From the NCBI GenBank assembly GCA_963617485.1, contig CAVEPA010000012.1, positions 1-59,569 of the forward strand: DNA of 59,569 bases. The letters run 5' to 3'. This DNA is from UBA1757 sp963617485 (GTDB lineage Bacteria > Bacteroidota > Bacteroidia > Bacteroidales > UBA1402). Numbering within the stretch: position 1 is the first letter of the stretch; the number at the start of each line of letters is the position of its first letter. A program made the position numbers and the translations under genes. Shown piece by piece: positions 42,479-50,429 of the stretch. The notes below the pieces were generated by a model. The model had not been told where the DNA came from, did no database searches, and saw only the letters and a list, made by a program, of their open reading frames with translations.

Positions 42479-42515
42479 AAAAAAGGTGGCCACATCATCG
42501 GTGGTCACCTTTTTT
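42479..42515. terminator. Bidirectional terminator between thyA and fba
   Basis: Two 15-bp arms (starting AAAAAAGGTGGCCAC) with one mismatch and a 7-nt loop; A run on one side and T run on the other give a terminator for both strands, fitting the convergent genes. Confidence 0.9.
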
Positions 42516-42532
42516 AGTGGTTTATCGATAGA

Positions 42533-43534
42533 TTACAAGGCTTTGCCGTCGGAGCCAAGCACATTGACAATCTTGTGGATATAGAGTTTCTTCATGCTTT
42601 CGCGGGCGGGTGTCAGGTACTTGCGGGGGTCGAATTCGGCAGGATTCTCGGCCAAAGCCTTGCGGATGGCAGCGGTCATGGCAAGACGTGAGTCGGAGTC
42701 GATGTTGATTTTGCAAACGGCGCTCTTGGAAGCCTCACGCAGCTGTTCTTCGGGAATACCTACAGCAGCCACCAGCTTGCCGCCGTAATTGTTGATGGTG
42801 TCCACCTCTTCTTGGGGCACCGATGAAGAACCGTGCAGAACGATGGGGAAACCGGGCAGCTTGGCCTCAACTTCGTGCAGTACGTCGAAAGCCAATGGAG
42901 GAGGTACCAGACGGCCAGTCTTGGGGTCGAGCGTGCACTGTTCGGGCTTGAACTTGTAGGCACCGTGGCTGGTACCGATAGAAATAGCCAGCGAATCGCA
43001 GCCCGTGCGGGTGGCAAATTCAATTACTTCTTCGGGCTTGGTGTAGTGCGACTGCTCAGCGGCAACTTCTTCTTCCACACCAGCCAGAACGCCCAATTCG
43101 GCTTCTACCGTAACATCGTATTTGTGGGCATATTCAACAACCTGACGGGTGATGGCGATGTTTTCTTCGAAAGATTTGGACGAAGCATCAATCATAACCG
43201 AAGAGAAGCCCATATCGACGCAGCTCTTGCAGAGTTCGAAGCTGTCGCCGTGGTCGAGGTGCAGTACAATTTGGGGCTTTTCCCAGCCCAGTTCTTTGGC
43301 GTAGGCTACAGCGCCTTCGGCCATATAGCGCAGCAAAGTCTGGTTGGCGTAGTTGCGGGCACCCTTGGACACTTGCAGGATAACGGGCGATTTTGTCTCG
43401 GCGGCAGCCATGATGATAGCCTGCAGCTGTTCCATGTTGTTGAAGTTGAAGGCAGGAATTGCATAGCCTCCAGCCACAGCCTTGGCGAACATCTCTTTGG
43501 TGTTGACCAGGCCTAGATCTTTGTAATTAACCAT
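42533..43534 (-). CDS. fba: Class II fructose-bisphosphate aldolase
   Basis: A 333-residue zinc aldolase of glycolysis. IVLHLDHGDSFELC near 88-101 carries the catalytic Asp and first zinc His. EAELGVLAGVEEE near 141-153 has the Glu/Gly segment, ISIGTSHGAYKF near 188 holds the next zinc His, and LHGSSSVPQEEV near 226-237 the last with the Ser-rich phosphate loop. It is a single gene facing thyA. A -7 box lies at 43581-43588. Confidence 0.95.
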   Translation of the reverse strand: MVNYKDLGLVNTKEMFAKAVAGGYAIPAFNFNNMEQLQAIIMAAAETKSPVILQVSKGARNYANQTLLRYMAEGAVAYAKELGWEKPQIVLHLDHGDSFELCKSCVDMGFSSVMIDASSKSFEENIAITRQVVEYAHKYDVTVEAELGVLAGVEEEVAAEQSHYTKPEEVIEFATRTGCDSLAISIGTSHGAYKFKPEQCTLDPKTGRLVPPPLAFDVLHEVEAKLPGFPIVLHGSSSVPQEEVDTINNYGGKLVAAVGIPEEQLREASKSAVCKINIDSDSRLAMTAAIRKALAENPAEFDPRKYLTPARESMKKLYIHKIVNVLGSDGKAL

Positions 43535-43580
43535 AGTAGTATTAAATTGAATTAGAATTTTCTCTTGGAGAATAACGGGA

Positions 43581-43588
43581 CAAAATTA
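43581..43588 (-). promoter_or_regulatory. -7 box of fba
   Basis: TAATTTTG on the minus strand, about 45 nt before the fba start. The -33 element is not clear. Confidence 0.45.
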
Positions 43589-43630
43589 GTCTAATTATTT
43601 CTAATGCCGCTAAAATTGTAAGGCGATTTT

Positions 43631-43660
43631 TTTGTATTTGCCATTTTTTACCTACTTTTG
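43631..43660 (+). promoter_or_regulatory. Promoter of ribosomal protein L31 gene
   Basis: TTTG, 18 nt, TACTTTTG, close to the Bacteroidetes consensus. It lies about 118 nt upstream of the rpmE2 start, leaving an unusually long leader for such a small gene. Confidence 0.7.
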
Positions 43661-43667
43661 CGGGCCA

Positions 43668-43778
43668 ATATAGATTCATTGCGTTGATAGGCGCAAGGAC
43701 CCCGTAAAAACGGCTTTGTGAGTCTTTGAGCACTGGGTCTCAATACGTTAGCATATATAACTAATAAAAATAACCATA
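43668..43778 (+). promoter_or_regulatory. Structured 5' leader of L31, possible autoregulatory element
   Basis: About 110 nt of untranslated RNA can fold into a hairpin with TTGCG/CGCAA arms, then a longer stem GACCC/GGGTC that encloses a small CCGT-AAAA-ACGG hairpin. An A/T-rich tail leads to the ATG. L31 leaders with ribosomal-protein binding are known in other phyla; this one is only inferred. Confidence 0.35.
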
Positions 43779-44033
43779 ATGAAAAAGAATTTACATCCTG
43801 AAAACTATCGCCCCGTTGTCTTCAAGGACATGTCGAACGGCGATATGTTTGTTTCCCGCTCGACGATTGCGACCAGGGAAACCATCGAGTACGAAGGAGA
43901 AACCCTGCCTTTGGTAAAGCTGGAAATTTCTTCTACCTCGCATCCCTTCTACACAGGTAAGTCAAAATTGGTCGACACAGCCGGTCGCGTAGACAAGTTT
44001 ATGCATCGTTACGGCAACCGCAACAAGAAATAA
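43779..44033 (+). CDS. rpmE2: 50S ribosomal protein L31 type B
   Basis: An 84-residue protein beginning MKKNLHPENYRPVVFKDMSNG, with the type B features STSHPFYTGKSKLVDTAGRVDKF and no zinc-binding CxxC pair. Type B is the zinc-free form. It is monocistronic, with its own promoter (43631), a long leader and a terminator at 44055. No zinc-dependent L31 partner is visible here. Confidence 0.95.
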   Translation: MKKNLHPENYRPVVFKDMSNGDMFVSRSTIATRETIEYEGETLPLVKLEISSTSHPFYTGKSKLVDTAGRVDKFMHRYGNRNKK

Positions 44034-44054
44034 GACAGCGGAAATGTCAAGCCA

Positions 44055-44090
44055 CAAAGGCCATCGGAATAACTTCCGGTGGCTTTTTTT
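44055..44090 (+). terminator. Terminator after L31
   Basis: Left arm AAAGGCCATCGGAA pairs with TTCCGGTGGCTTT (one bulge and one G-U pair) around a TAAC loop, and the right arm runs into a T run. Confidence 0.85.
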
Positions 44091-44192
44091 GTGCCGATTA
44101 TTTTTGACCTGTATTTCTATGCATTTTAAACAATTTTGACCATATTTGCGGGCTGGAATCTATCCGCAACGAATCTACAACTAACTGTTATT

Positions 44193-47100
44193 ATGAACAA
44201 TACTGTTACCAAAACCATGCAGGCGCTACTGTGCGGCCTGATTTCCATTTTGCCGCTTTGCGCAACGGCGCAGACCTATACCTATCGCGCCGAAAGCTTC
44301 GAAGAGGCTGTCTGGGATGCCAAGACGGCCACCGTTACTTCGGCTACCGGCACTTGGACGGTGAACAAGAACTACCGCGACAATACCCAGGCCCAGGACG
44401 GCAGTTACAGTCTTTTTCTGGCTTCGAAAAGCGGCATCACCACGCCATGTTTGAGCGAGGGCGCAGGTTCGTTGGTGTACTATGCCTATAATCAGAACCG
44501 ACAGGTTACCATTGAGGCTTCGGCCGACAATGTAAATTGGACAACGCTGACCAGCTACAAGGAAACCACCGGCTGGGCCAAGCGCATTGTCACTGTCAAC
44601 GATGCCAGCGTGCGCTATATCCGTCTGACGCTTAATTCCAACAAGAGCTTCTATCTTGATAACATTATCGTGACCAAACCTGACGGTTGCGATGCCGACG
44701 GCAACCTTATCGTGCCGACTCTGGCCGCCGCCTATTTTACGCAGGATTTTGAGAATACGGCCACCTATCCTTCATCGAAGGAAAGCTGCACTACCGAAAC
44801 CAAATTCAATGTGGACGGTCAGGGCGAATGGCTCTACTGCAATGCCTACAAGAGTACCAACGAATCGTATATTGTCGATGGCTCCGCACACTCGCTGCGT
44901 ATGCTCAAGGGTTCGTCTTATGTGGTGACGCCGGTGCTCGGCCAAGGCGTGGTGGACCTGTCGTTCAACGAAGGCCGCACGGGCAAGAAACTGAGCATCT
45001 ACACCTCTACCGATGCTGGCCAGACTTGGTCTCTCTACAAACAAGACTATAAGACCGAAACCTTCAACAGTTTCACGCTCAGCGAACCCGGCATCAACCG
45101 CCTAAAGCTTGCCAACGAAACCACCAGTGGCGACCTCGACTTGGACAACCTTTGCGTCACGGCTTATCCGCAGGGAACGCCGGCTAGCCTGTTCACGGGA
45201 GAGGCCGCCGACATTACCGCTTCTACGGCCCAAGTGCAGGTTGGTATGACCTCGGCCGGCGACCGTAGCATCAACGAGTGGGGTATCTGCTGGAGCATCG
45301 ACAACGAAACCCCCACACTGGTGACGGACCAGCGTGTCAAGGCTGCGGCTGTTGTCGATGGGAGCAGCGTTATGCCCCTTGAAACCAAGGTTGCGTTGAG
45401 CGGCTTGGCAGCATCGAGTACCGTTTATTATCGTGCCTATGCTTTTGGTCTGGCCGGTGTAAGTTATGGCGATGTAAAGAACTTCAAGACGTTGGCACCA
45501 AGTTTGGCTACGCTTAGCACCGACGAACCCCGTGCCGACGATTATAGCGATGAAAAATCCGTCTATGTGATTGTGGGTGGACAAGTGCTTGACAACGGCG
45601 GCGCCGAGCCAAGCGAAGTGGGTATCTGTTATGGTACATCGCCCGCTCCCACCATCGATGGCTACAAGGCCAAATGCGTTCTCGCCGATGGTTCTTTCAG
45701 TGTTTCTCTGCCCTTGCAACAGGAAACCACCTACTACTTCCGCGCCTATGCCATCAACGAAGTTGGCGTTGCTTACGGGCCTGAGCGTCAGTTTACTACG
45801 GCAAAGATTGTTGTTCCCGGATATGCCCACAAAGTATATTATTGCGACCCTGCCGGCGATGATGCCACAGCCGATGGCAGTTTGGAAAGACCCTTCTTCT
45901 CTTTGCAAAAAGCGGCCGATTTGGTGCAGGCTGGCGATACCATTTATATGAATGCCGGGACCTATGCCTATTCGCAGCGTATCAATATGGGTGCAATCGG
46001 CCAGCCCAACAGTGGCATGATAGCTCTCTTCGCCCGCGGCGGCAGGGCAGTGCTCGACTTCTCGTCCATGGCAGTGGCCGATGCCAACCAAGGCATCCGT
46101 CTGACGGGCAGCTATTGGCATTTCTACGGTATCGACATCAAGGGTGCGGGCGACAACGGTTTGCTTATTGAGCGTAACAAGCCTTCGGGCGGTAGCTACA
46201 GCGACATTGCGGCCCTTACCGAGCAGGCCCACGATAACGTCATCGAGAATTGTGCTTTCTACCAGAACCGCGATTCAGGCTTGCAGATGAAGAATTTGGC
46301 CGAGAACAACTGCGTTATCAATTGCGACGCTTATTGGAACTGCGACCCCGATATGGGCGATGCCGATGGCTTTGCCGTGAAGATTTCGCACGGTACGGGC
46401 AACTACTTCTACGGTTGCCGTGCTTGGAACAACTCCGATGACGGTTGGGATCAGTTTATCAAGAAAGACGGCGGTTTCCCCGATGATATCACTACCACGC
46501 TTGAATATTGCTGGGCCTTCAACAACGGTTATCTCGAAGACGGCACGGCCGGTTCGGGCAATGGCAACGGCTTCAAGATGGGTAGCGACCAAGGCCGCAA
46601 CAACGTGATACTGAACCGTTGTCTGGCTTTCAACAACCTTAACAAGGGCTTCGACCAGAATCACAATACGGGCAGCATGATACTGAACAACTGCTCGGGC
46701 TATGCCGCCAAAGACCTCAGCTCCAAGAGTCATTACACCTACCGTTTGGACGAGGCTGTGGCTACCGGCAAGGAAATCCGCCTGACCAACTGCGTGGCCG
46801 TGAGCGACGGCATTGCCGACCGCAACAAATCGTCTTATGCGCCTTACAGTGTGGTGGGCACTTTGGTTACCTGCGATATGAATACCCAGCCTTCCGATTT
46901 CAAGAGTGTAGATGCTGCGGGTATGGACGGCCCGCGCGACAGCGCGGGCAACTTGCCGCAACTCTCCTTTATGCGCATCGCCGATGGCAACGCCAAGCTT
47001 ATCGACAAGGGCAGTGAAGTGACTCCTTACGATGGTGAGTACCGCAATGCCGAAGGTATCGTTTACAAGGGTCTGGCACCCGACTTGGGCTGCTTCGAAA

Positions 47101-47390
47101 CTGCTGGGGATGCAACGGACTTGCCGCGCGCCAGTGTTTCGGCCACTACCGATAAGCGTCTGAACATTACGCCTTTGGCAGGCGGCCGCCTTTTGCTGAG
47201 CATTAATGGCGATACCGATGCCACTGCGCTGCACCGGCTGTGCATCTACAACGGCGGCGGCCGCCTGCTCGCCCAGCACAGTTTTACGGGCGCAAGCACC
47301 GTCATCAGTTTGCCTCAGGCCAGCGGTGTCTGCCTGCTCTGCGTTAGCGGTTCCGGCCTCAATGCCAGCACCAAAATCCTGATACGATAA
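44193..47390 (+). CDS. PL9-like pectate lyase, secreted, with type IX C-terminal domain
   Basis: A 1065-residue protein. Signal peptide (ending LCATAQ) leads into two beta-sandwich-like segments to about 325. Two fibronectin-III-like repeats follow (about 330-432 and 449-539), each with the pattern YYRAYA...SYGDVKNF or AYGPERQF. A right-handed beta helix covers about 545-985, with DADGFAVK near 724 and NSDDGWD near 747, the acidic calcium cluster and lysine pattern of PL9 lyases. The last 80 residues (LHRLCIYNGGGRLL, then ASTKILIR) look like a type IX sorting domain. It probably degrades pectin outside the cell. Start at 44193 gives the best signal peptide. Confidence 0.85.
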   Translation: MNNTVTKTMQALLCGLISILPLCATAQTYTYRAESFEEAVWDAKTATVTSATGTWTVNKNYRDNTQAQDGSYSLFLASKSGITTPCLSEGAGSLVYYAYNQNRQVTIEASADNVNWTTLTSYKETTGWAKRIVTVNDASVRYIRLTLNSNKSFYLDNIIVTKPDGCDADGNLIVPTLAAAYFTQDFENTATYPSSKESCTTETKFNVDGQGEWLYCNAYKSTNESYIVDGSAHSLRMLKGSSYVVTPVLGQGVVDLSFNEGRTGKKLSIYTSTDAGQTWSLYKQDYKTETFNSFTLSEPGINRLKLANETTSGDLDLDNLCVTAYPQGTPASLFTGEAADITASTAQVQVGMTSAGDRSINEWGICWSIDNETPTLVTDQRVKAAAVVDGSSVMPLETKVALSGLAASSTVYYRAYAFGLAGVSYGDVKNFKTLAPSLATLSTDEPRADDYSDEKSVYVIVGGQVLDNGGAEPSEVGICYGTSPAPTIDGYKAKCVLADGSFSVSLPLQQETTYYFRAYAINEVGVAYGPERQFTTAKIVVPGYAHKVYYCDPAGDDATADGSLERPFFSLQKAADLVQAGDTIYMNAGTYAYSQRINMGAIGQPNSGMIALFARGGRAVLDFSSMAVADANQGIRLTGSYWHFYGIDIKGAGDNGLLIERNKPSGGSYSDIAALTEQAHDNVIENCAFYQNRDSGLQMKNLAENNCVINCDAYWNCDPDMGDADGFAVKISHGTGNYFYGCRAWNNSDDGWDQFIKKDGGFPDDITTTLEYCWAFNNGYLEDGTAGSGNGNGFKMGSDQGRNNVILNRCLAFNNLNKGFDQNHNTGSMILNNCSGYAAKDLSSKSHYTYRLDEAVATGKEIRLTNCVAVSDGIADRNKSSYAPYSVVGTLVTCDMNTQPSDFKSVDAAGMDGPRDSAGNLPQLSFMRIADGNAKLIDKGSEVTPYDGEYRNAEGIVYKGLAPDLGCFETAGDATDLPRASVSATTDKRLNITPLAGGRLLLSINGDTDATALHRLCIYNGGGRLLAQHSFTGASTVISLPQASGVCLLCVSGSGLNASTKILIR
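46930..46949. repeat. Perfect inverted repeat in the PL9-like gene, 8-bp arms
   Basis: GCCCGCGC, loop GACA, then the exact reverse complement, coding for part of GPRDSAG. Arm sequence resembles the tatD and comF hairpins, but this size could arise by chance. Confidence 0.7.
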
Positions 47391-47441
47391 TAGTTCTAAC
47401 CGAAAACAAATCTGTGCAACTTTCAGCGAGCAAGAAGATTC

Positions 47442-48542
47442 TTACCAACTGATGATGGCGCCGGTTTCGGGGTTCAAGATGATGGGGCGGTTGTCTTCGC
47501 AGTTCAGCCGCAGCAGCTGTCCCATTTGGGCCAGTGTCATGGTCTGTTGCCAAAGCTGTTGGGTGCCGTCCACGAGGCTGACGCGTGAGCTACGAGGTTG
47601 ATAGTAATACAGACAAGGCGCGGTATCGTCCGAAGTGTTTGTCTGTACTAGGCTGTCGCTCTCGGTTTCGATAAGGCAGTAGATGGGACGGCCGCTCAAG
47701 TCGTCTTTGTCGATAATGCCTTCCTGCGAAGAGAATCTGCAAACCAGTTGGCGTTGCTCTCCCTTTTGGGCGAAAAATGTCAAGGTATATTCGGCGGTAC
47801 TTTCTTCGCGTCGACCGATGAAAAGCTCAAGATATTGCTGCTCTATGCGGTTCAGTTCTTGCAGATAAAGGCGGAATGCCTCTCCGTCTTGCGGAAAATG
47901 CTCTACCTCGCCTTGCAGCAGAGCCAAGCGGGTTTCGCGTAGGCTGAATATCTGTTTGGCGGCCAGTTCGGCCATCTTGAGACTGGAGTTGGCCATCTTC
48001 ATTTCTTGGGTCATATAAGAACCTTGGGGTAGACGGTCGGTGATGCAGGGATGTTGTTGATTCCTTGGCTGAGGCTGCTGATGTACAGGTTGTGGAACGG
48101 GCTTGAACCCTTGGGATTGGGCCTCCTGTCCCAGCGACACGATAACACCTTGCTCATTGCAGACAAGCTTGATGTTGTTGGCGCTGACGCTTTTTTTCTT
48201 GCTCTGCCATTTGCTTTTCTTGGGCTGTTGTTGCACGAGATAATAGGCTTGGCCCTTATCGCTACAAGTGATGGTTTCCACTTGAACGTCAACGATTTCT
48301 TGATATTGTCTGGCCTCTTCTATGATGGGGCATGGACCTAGGAAACGTTCGGCATAGCGGGCGAGTTCTCCGGGATATTCTTTGACGATTCGGGTGCTGA
48401 ACTTGATGTTCATGCCAGTTTGCGGCAGATGGTACACGCGGGCATTGTCGGGAAGGCTGTCTACCAATGGATAAGACTGTAGCTGAGCCAGCAGGATGCC
48501 TGGTAGAATCAGGCTCAATCCTATAGCGAAGATTTTTTTCAT
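47442..48542 (-). CDS. DUF4831 family secreted protein
   Basis: A 366-residue protein with a signal peptide (MKKIFAIGLSLILPGILLAQ). The body fits the DUF4831 family: YHLPQTGMNIKFSTRIVKEYPGELARYAERFLG near 37-70, EMKMANSSLKMAELAAKQIFSLRETRLALLQGEVE near 178-212, and a C-terminal domain ending IILNPETGAIISW. A Gln/Pro-rich stretch (VPQPVHQQPQPRNQQHP near 148-164) splits the two halves. The role is unknown; it is probably periplasmic. It lies 18 nt after nnrD. Confidence 0.75.
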   Translation of the reverse strand: MKKIFAIGLSLILPGILLAQLQSYPLVDSLPDNARVYHLPQTGMNIKFSTRIVKEYPGELARYAERFLGPCPIIEEARQYQEIVDVQVETITCSDKGQAYYLVQQQPKKSKWQSKKKSVSANNIKLVCNEQGVIVSLGQEAQSQGFKPVPQPVHQQPQPRNQQHPCITDRLPQGSYMTQEMKMANSSLKMAELAAKQIFSLRETRLALLQGEVEHFPQDGEAFRLYLQELNRIEQQYLELFIGRREESTAEYTLTFFAQKGEQRQLVCRFSSQEGIIDKDDLSGRPIYCLIETESDSLVQTNTSDDTAPCLYYYQPRSSRVSLVDGTQQLWQQTMTLAQMGQLLRLNCEDNRPIILNPETGAIISW

Positions 48543-48559
48543 ATTCTCTGTTGATGTTT

Positions 48560-49516
48560 TCAGATTAATGTTTTGAAAGCCGCGCCCAGATTCCTGTACA
48601 AGTCGCTGGCCACAAGGCTTTCCTGTGATTCTTTTTCCAAGGCTATATCGCCGCTGAGGCCGTGCAGGTACACGCCCAAAAGACTGGCTTGGTGGCAGGT
48701 ATAGTGTTGGGCGAGCAAAGATAGCAAAATTCCAGTCAAAACATCACCGCTGCCACCGGTTGCCATGCCCGGATTTCCGGTTGGGTTAATCAGATAGCTG
48801 CCGTTGGGCTGGATAACGGCGGTTTTTGCTCCTTTCAGTACTAAATGAACTTTGTATTTCTGGGCGAAACGGATGCCTGCCTCCAGCCTTTTCCCGTAGT
48901 CGTAGGTTGTGTCTTCTGCCTGTGGGTTGTCGGCTCTTTGCAGGCGATTAAACTCGCCGGGATGTGGGGTGAGTATGCAGTGCTCTCCCAAAAAATGCAA
49001 GAGCGTAGGGTTGGCAGCAATGATATTCAGGGCATCTGCGTCAATGACCATGGGTTTGGCGCTGGTGGCGGCGTTGCTGGCGTTGCTAGCGTTGCTNGCG
49101 TTGCTAGCGTTGCTGGCGGGTGGGGCCTGCAACAGCTGTCGCTGTTGCGTGAGCAGCGCTTCCAGCGCTGCGCACTGCCTGGGCCCCTGGCCCAGGCCAG
49201 GCCCCACAGCCACAGCATCGTAGCGACCAATATCCAACTTCGCGTCTGCAAACACATTGTCATCCTTAGCGTCTCTCTCCACCATCGCCTCCGGTACAGC
49301 TCCCTGCACGCAATTGTAAATGCTCTCCGGAATATGCACATGCAACAAGCCAATGCCGCTTCTAAGGGCAGCGCGCGCCGCCAGAATGGCGGCGCCGCTC
49401 ATCTCCTTGCACCCCGCCACTATCAATCCTCTGCCAAAATCGCCCTTGTGCGCAAAAGTGTCCCTTTTATGCAATATACTTGCTAACAATCTATTATCTA
49501 TAAATCTTCCTTCCAT
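48560..49516 (-). CDS. nnrD: ADP-dependent NAD(P)H-hydrate dehydratase, lacking the epimerase domain
   Basis: A 318-residue YjeF-C enzyme that removes water from the damaged cofactors NADHX and NADPHX. The signature NPTGNPGMATGGSGDVLTG lies near 236-254, TPHPGEFNRL near 183, and GPGLGQGP near 104-111. In most bacteria it is fused behind an NnrE epimerase domain; here the protein starts MEGRFIDNRLLASILHKR, at the usual linker, and no NnrE sequence precedes it. About 45 residues near 107-150 are unusual: three perfect DNA hairpins, then five 9-bp repeats encoding SNA units. Position 49097 is an undetermined base. Confidence 0.9.
   Translation of the reverse strand: MEGRFIDNRLLASILHKRDTFAHKGDFGRGLIVAGCKEMSGAAILAARAALRSGIGLLHVHIPESIYNCVQGAVPEAMVERDAKDDNVFADAKLDIGRYDAVAVGPGLGQGPRQCAALEALLTQQRQLLQAPPASNASNXSNASNASNAATSAKPMVIDADALNIIAANPTLLHFLGEHCILTPHPGEFNRLQRADNPQAEDTTYDYGKRLEAGIRFAQKYKVHLVLKGAKTAVIQPNGSYLINPTGNPGMATGGSGDVLTGILLSLLAQHYTCHQASLLGVYLHGLSGDIALEKESQESLVASDLYRNLGAAFKTLI
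49071..49115. repeat. 9-bp tandem repeat (five copies) inside nnrD
   Basis: Five units of GCGTTGCT followed by G, A, N, A and G in order, encoding Ser-Asn-Ala repeats on the minus strand. The undetermined base at 49097 lies in the central unit. Unit length is a multiple of three, so copy changes keep the frame. Confidence 0.92.
49129..49197. repeat. Three consecutive perfect hairpins inside nnrD
   Basis: 49129-49148 has 8-bp arms (GCAACAGC, loop TGTC). 49153-49171 has 8-bp arms (GCAGCGCT, loop TCC). 49177-49197 has 9-bp arms (GCCTGGGCC, loop CCT). All are perfect and lie within 69 bp, next to the 9-bp tandem repeat. They code for the Gln/Ala/Leu-rich residues about 107-130 between conserved enzyme motifs. 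Confidence 0.9.
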
Positions 49517-49554
49517 AAAGCCCTTGAATCCCTTCCAGCAAAATACTAATGCGG

Positions 49555-49562
49555 CAAAGGTA
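49555..49562 (-). promoter_or_regulatory. -7 box of nnrD
   Basis: TACCTTTG on the minus strand, about 40 nt before the chosen nnrD start. This supports the shorter start codon at 49516, since the longer frame would begin upstream of the promoter. Confidence 0.55.
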
Positions 49563-49617
49563 GTGTTTTCACAAATTATTCGTAATTTCGCGCACATTTT
49601 TTCCTAATAGTGCAGAT

Positions 49618-50148
49618 ATGGTACAAGTATTGGACAAAAAGTTTGAAGTAGCCGTACACGCAAGTGAAATACAAGCGCGCATCAAAGAAATGGCTGCCTC
49701 CATCAAAGCCGATCTCGGCGACAAAAAACCACTTTTAATCGCTGTACTTAACGGCGCATTCATCTTCGCAGCAGATCTCATCCGCTCTCTCGATTTCCCC
49801 TGCGAAATTTGCTTTGTCAAGTACAAATCCTATGTCGGCATGCAAAGTACCGGCAATGTCACCGGTCTTATCGGTCTTGAACAAGACATCAAAGGCCGTC
49901 ATGTTATCATCGTCGAAGACATCGTCGACAGTGGCCTTACCATGCAAAGTCTTCAATCCGTTCTTCTCGAAAAAGAACCTGCTTCTTTGCGTATCGCCTG
50001 CTGTGCCATGAAGCCCGCGGCTTTAAAATGTCCTCTCAAAGTTGATTATGTGGCTTTTGATTTTGAGAATTTGTTTTTGGTGGGGTATGGCCTCGACTAT
50101 GATGGTTATGGGCGCAATCTCCCCGATATCTACGTTCTCTCTGAATGA
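49618..50148 (+). CDS. hpt: Hypoxanthine phosphoribosyltransferase
   Basis: A 176-residue purine-salvage enzyme. VIIVEDIVDSGLTMQSL near 98-114 is the PRPP-binding loop, VLNGAFIFAADLIRSL near 43-58 the N-terminal loop, and KVDYVAFDFENLFLVGYGLDYDG the C-terminal base-binding part with the aromatic stacking Phe. It is divergent from nnrD, with about 100 nt between. The 88-bp tandem repeat starts 5 nt after its stop. Confidence 0.94.
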   Translation: MVQVLDKKFEVAVHASEIQARIKEMAASIKADLGDKKPLLIAVLNGAFIFAADLIRSLDFPCEICFVKYKSYVGMQSTGNVTGLIGLEQDIKGRHVIIVEDIVDSGLTMQSLQSVLLEKEPASLRIACCAMKPAALKCPLKVDYVAFDFENLFLVGYGLDYDGYGRNLPDIYVLSE

Positions 50149-50152
50149 TTTT

Positions 50153-50375
50153 GGTCTAAATCAATTTTTTCATCGGTCATGTACTATCTGTACACTCCCT
50201 CTTCAAAAATCGATTTATCCTCAAAATCATTTGTCAATAAGGTCTAAATCAATTTTTTCATCGGTCATGTACTACCTGTACACTCCCTCTTCAAAAATCG
50301 ATTTATCCTCAAAATCATTTGTCAATAAGGTCTAAATCAATTTTTTCATCGGTCATGTACTACCTGTACACTCCC
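50153..50375. repeat. Tandem repeat, 88-bp unit, 2.5 copies
   Basis: Units start at 50153, 50241 and 50329 (the third stops after 47 bp) and are identical but for one base (actaTct versus actaCct). Each full unit has imperfect inverted ends (AAATCAATTTTT and TCAAAAATCGATTT) around an inner TGTAC-TACCT-GTACA hairpin. It fills most of the 281-bp gap between hpt and adk; no reading frame or promoter is clear in it. Confidence 0.95.
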
Positions 50376-50429
50376 AACGTATTGAATCACATACCATTAA
50401 TATTGTCTAATAGCGAAAATTAAAAAGAG

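Noticed and set aside
44136..44192. Longer start for the PL9-like protein
   Set aside because: The extra 19 residues precede a good signal peptide that begins at 44193 and show no coding character.
49375..49395. Another 8-bp GC-rich hairpin in nnrD with a 5-nt loop
   Set aside because: It lies in the conserved GAAILAARAAL segment, so common Ala/Gly codons explain it; 8-bp arms with short loops are expected several times per window by chance.
50153..50375. Possible CRISPR array
   Set aside because: The whole 88-bp unit repeats, including the part that would be spacer, and there are only 2.5 copies and no cas genes.
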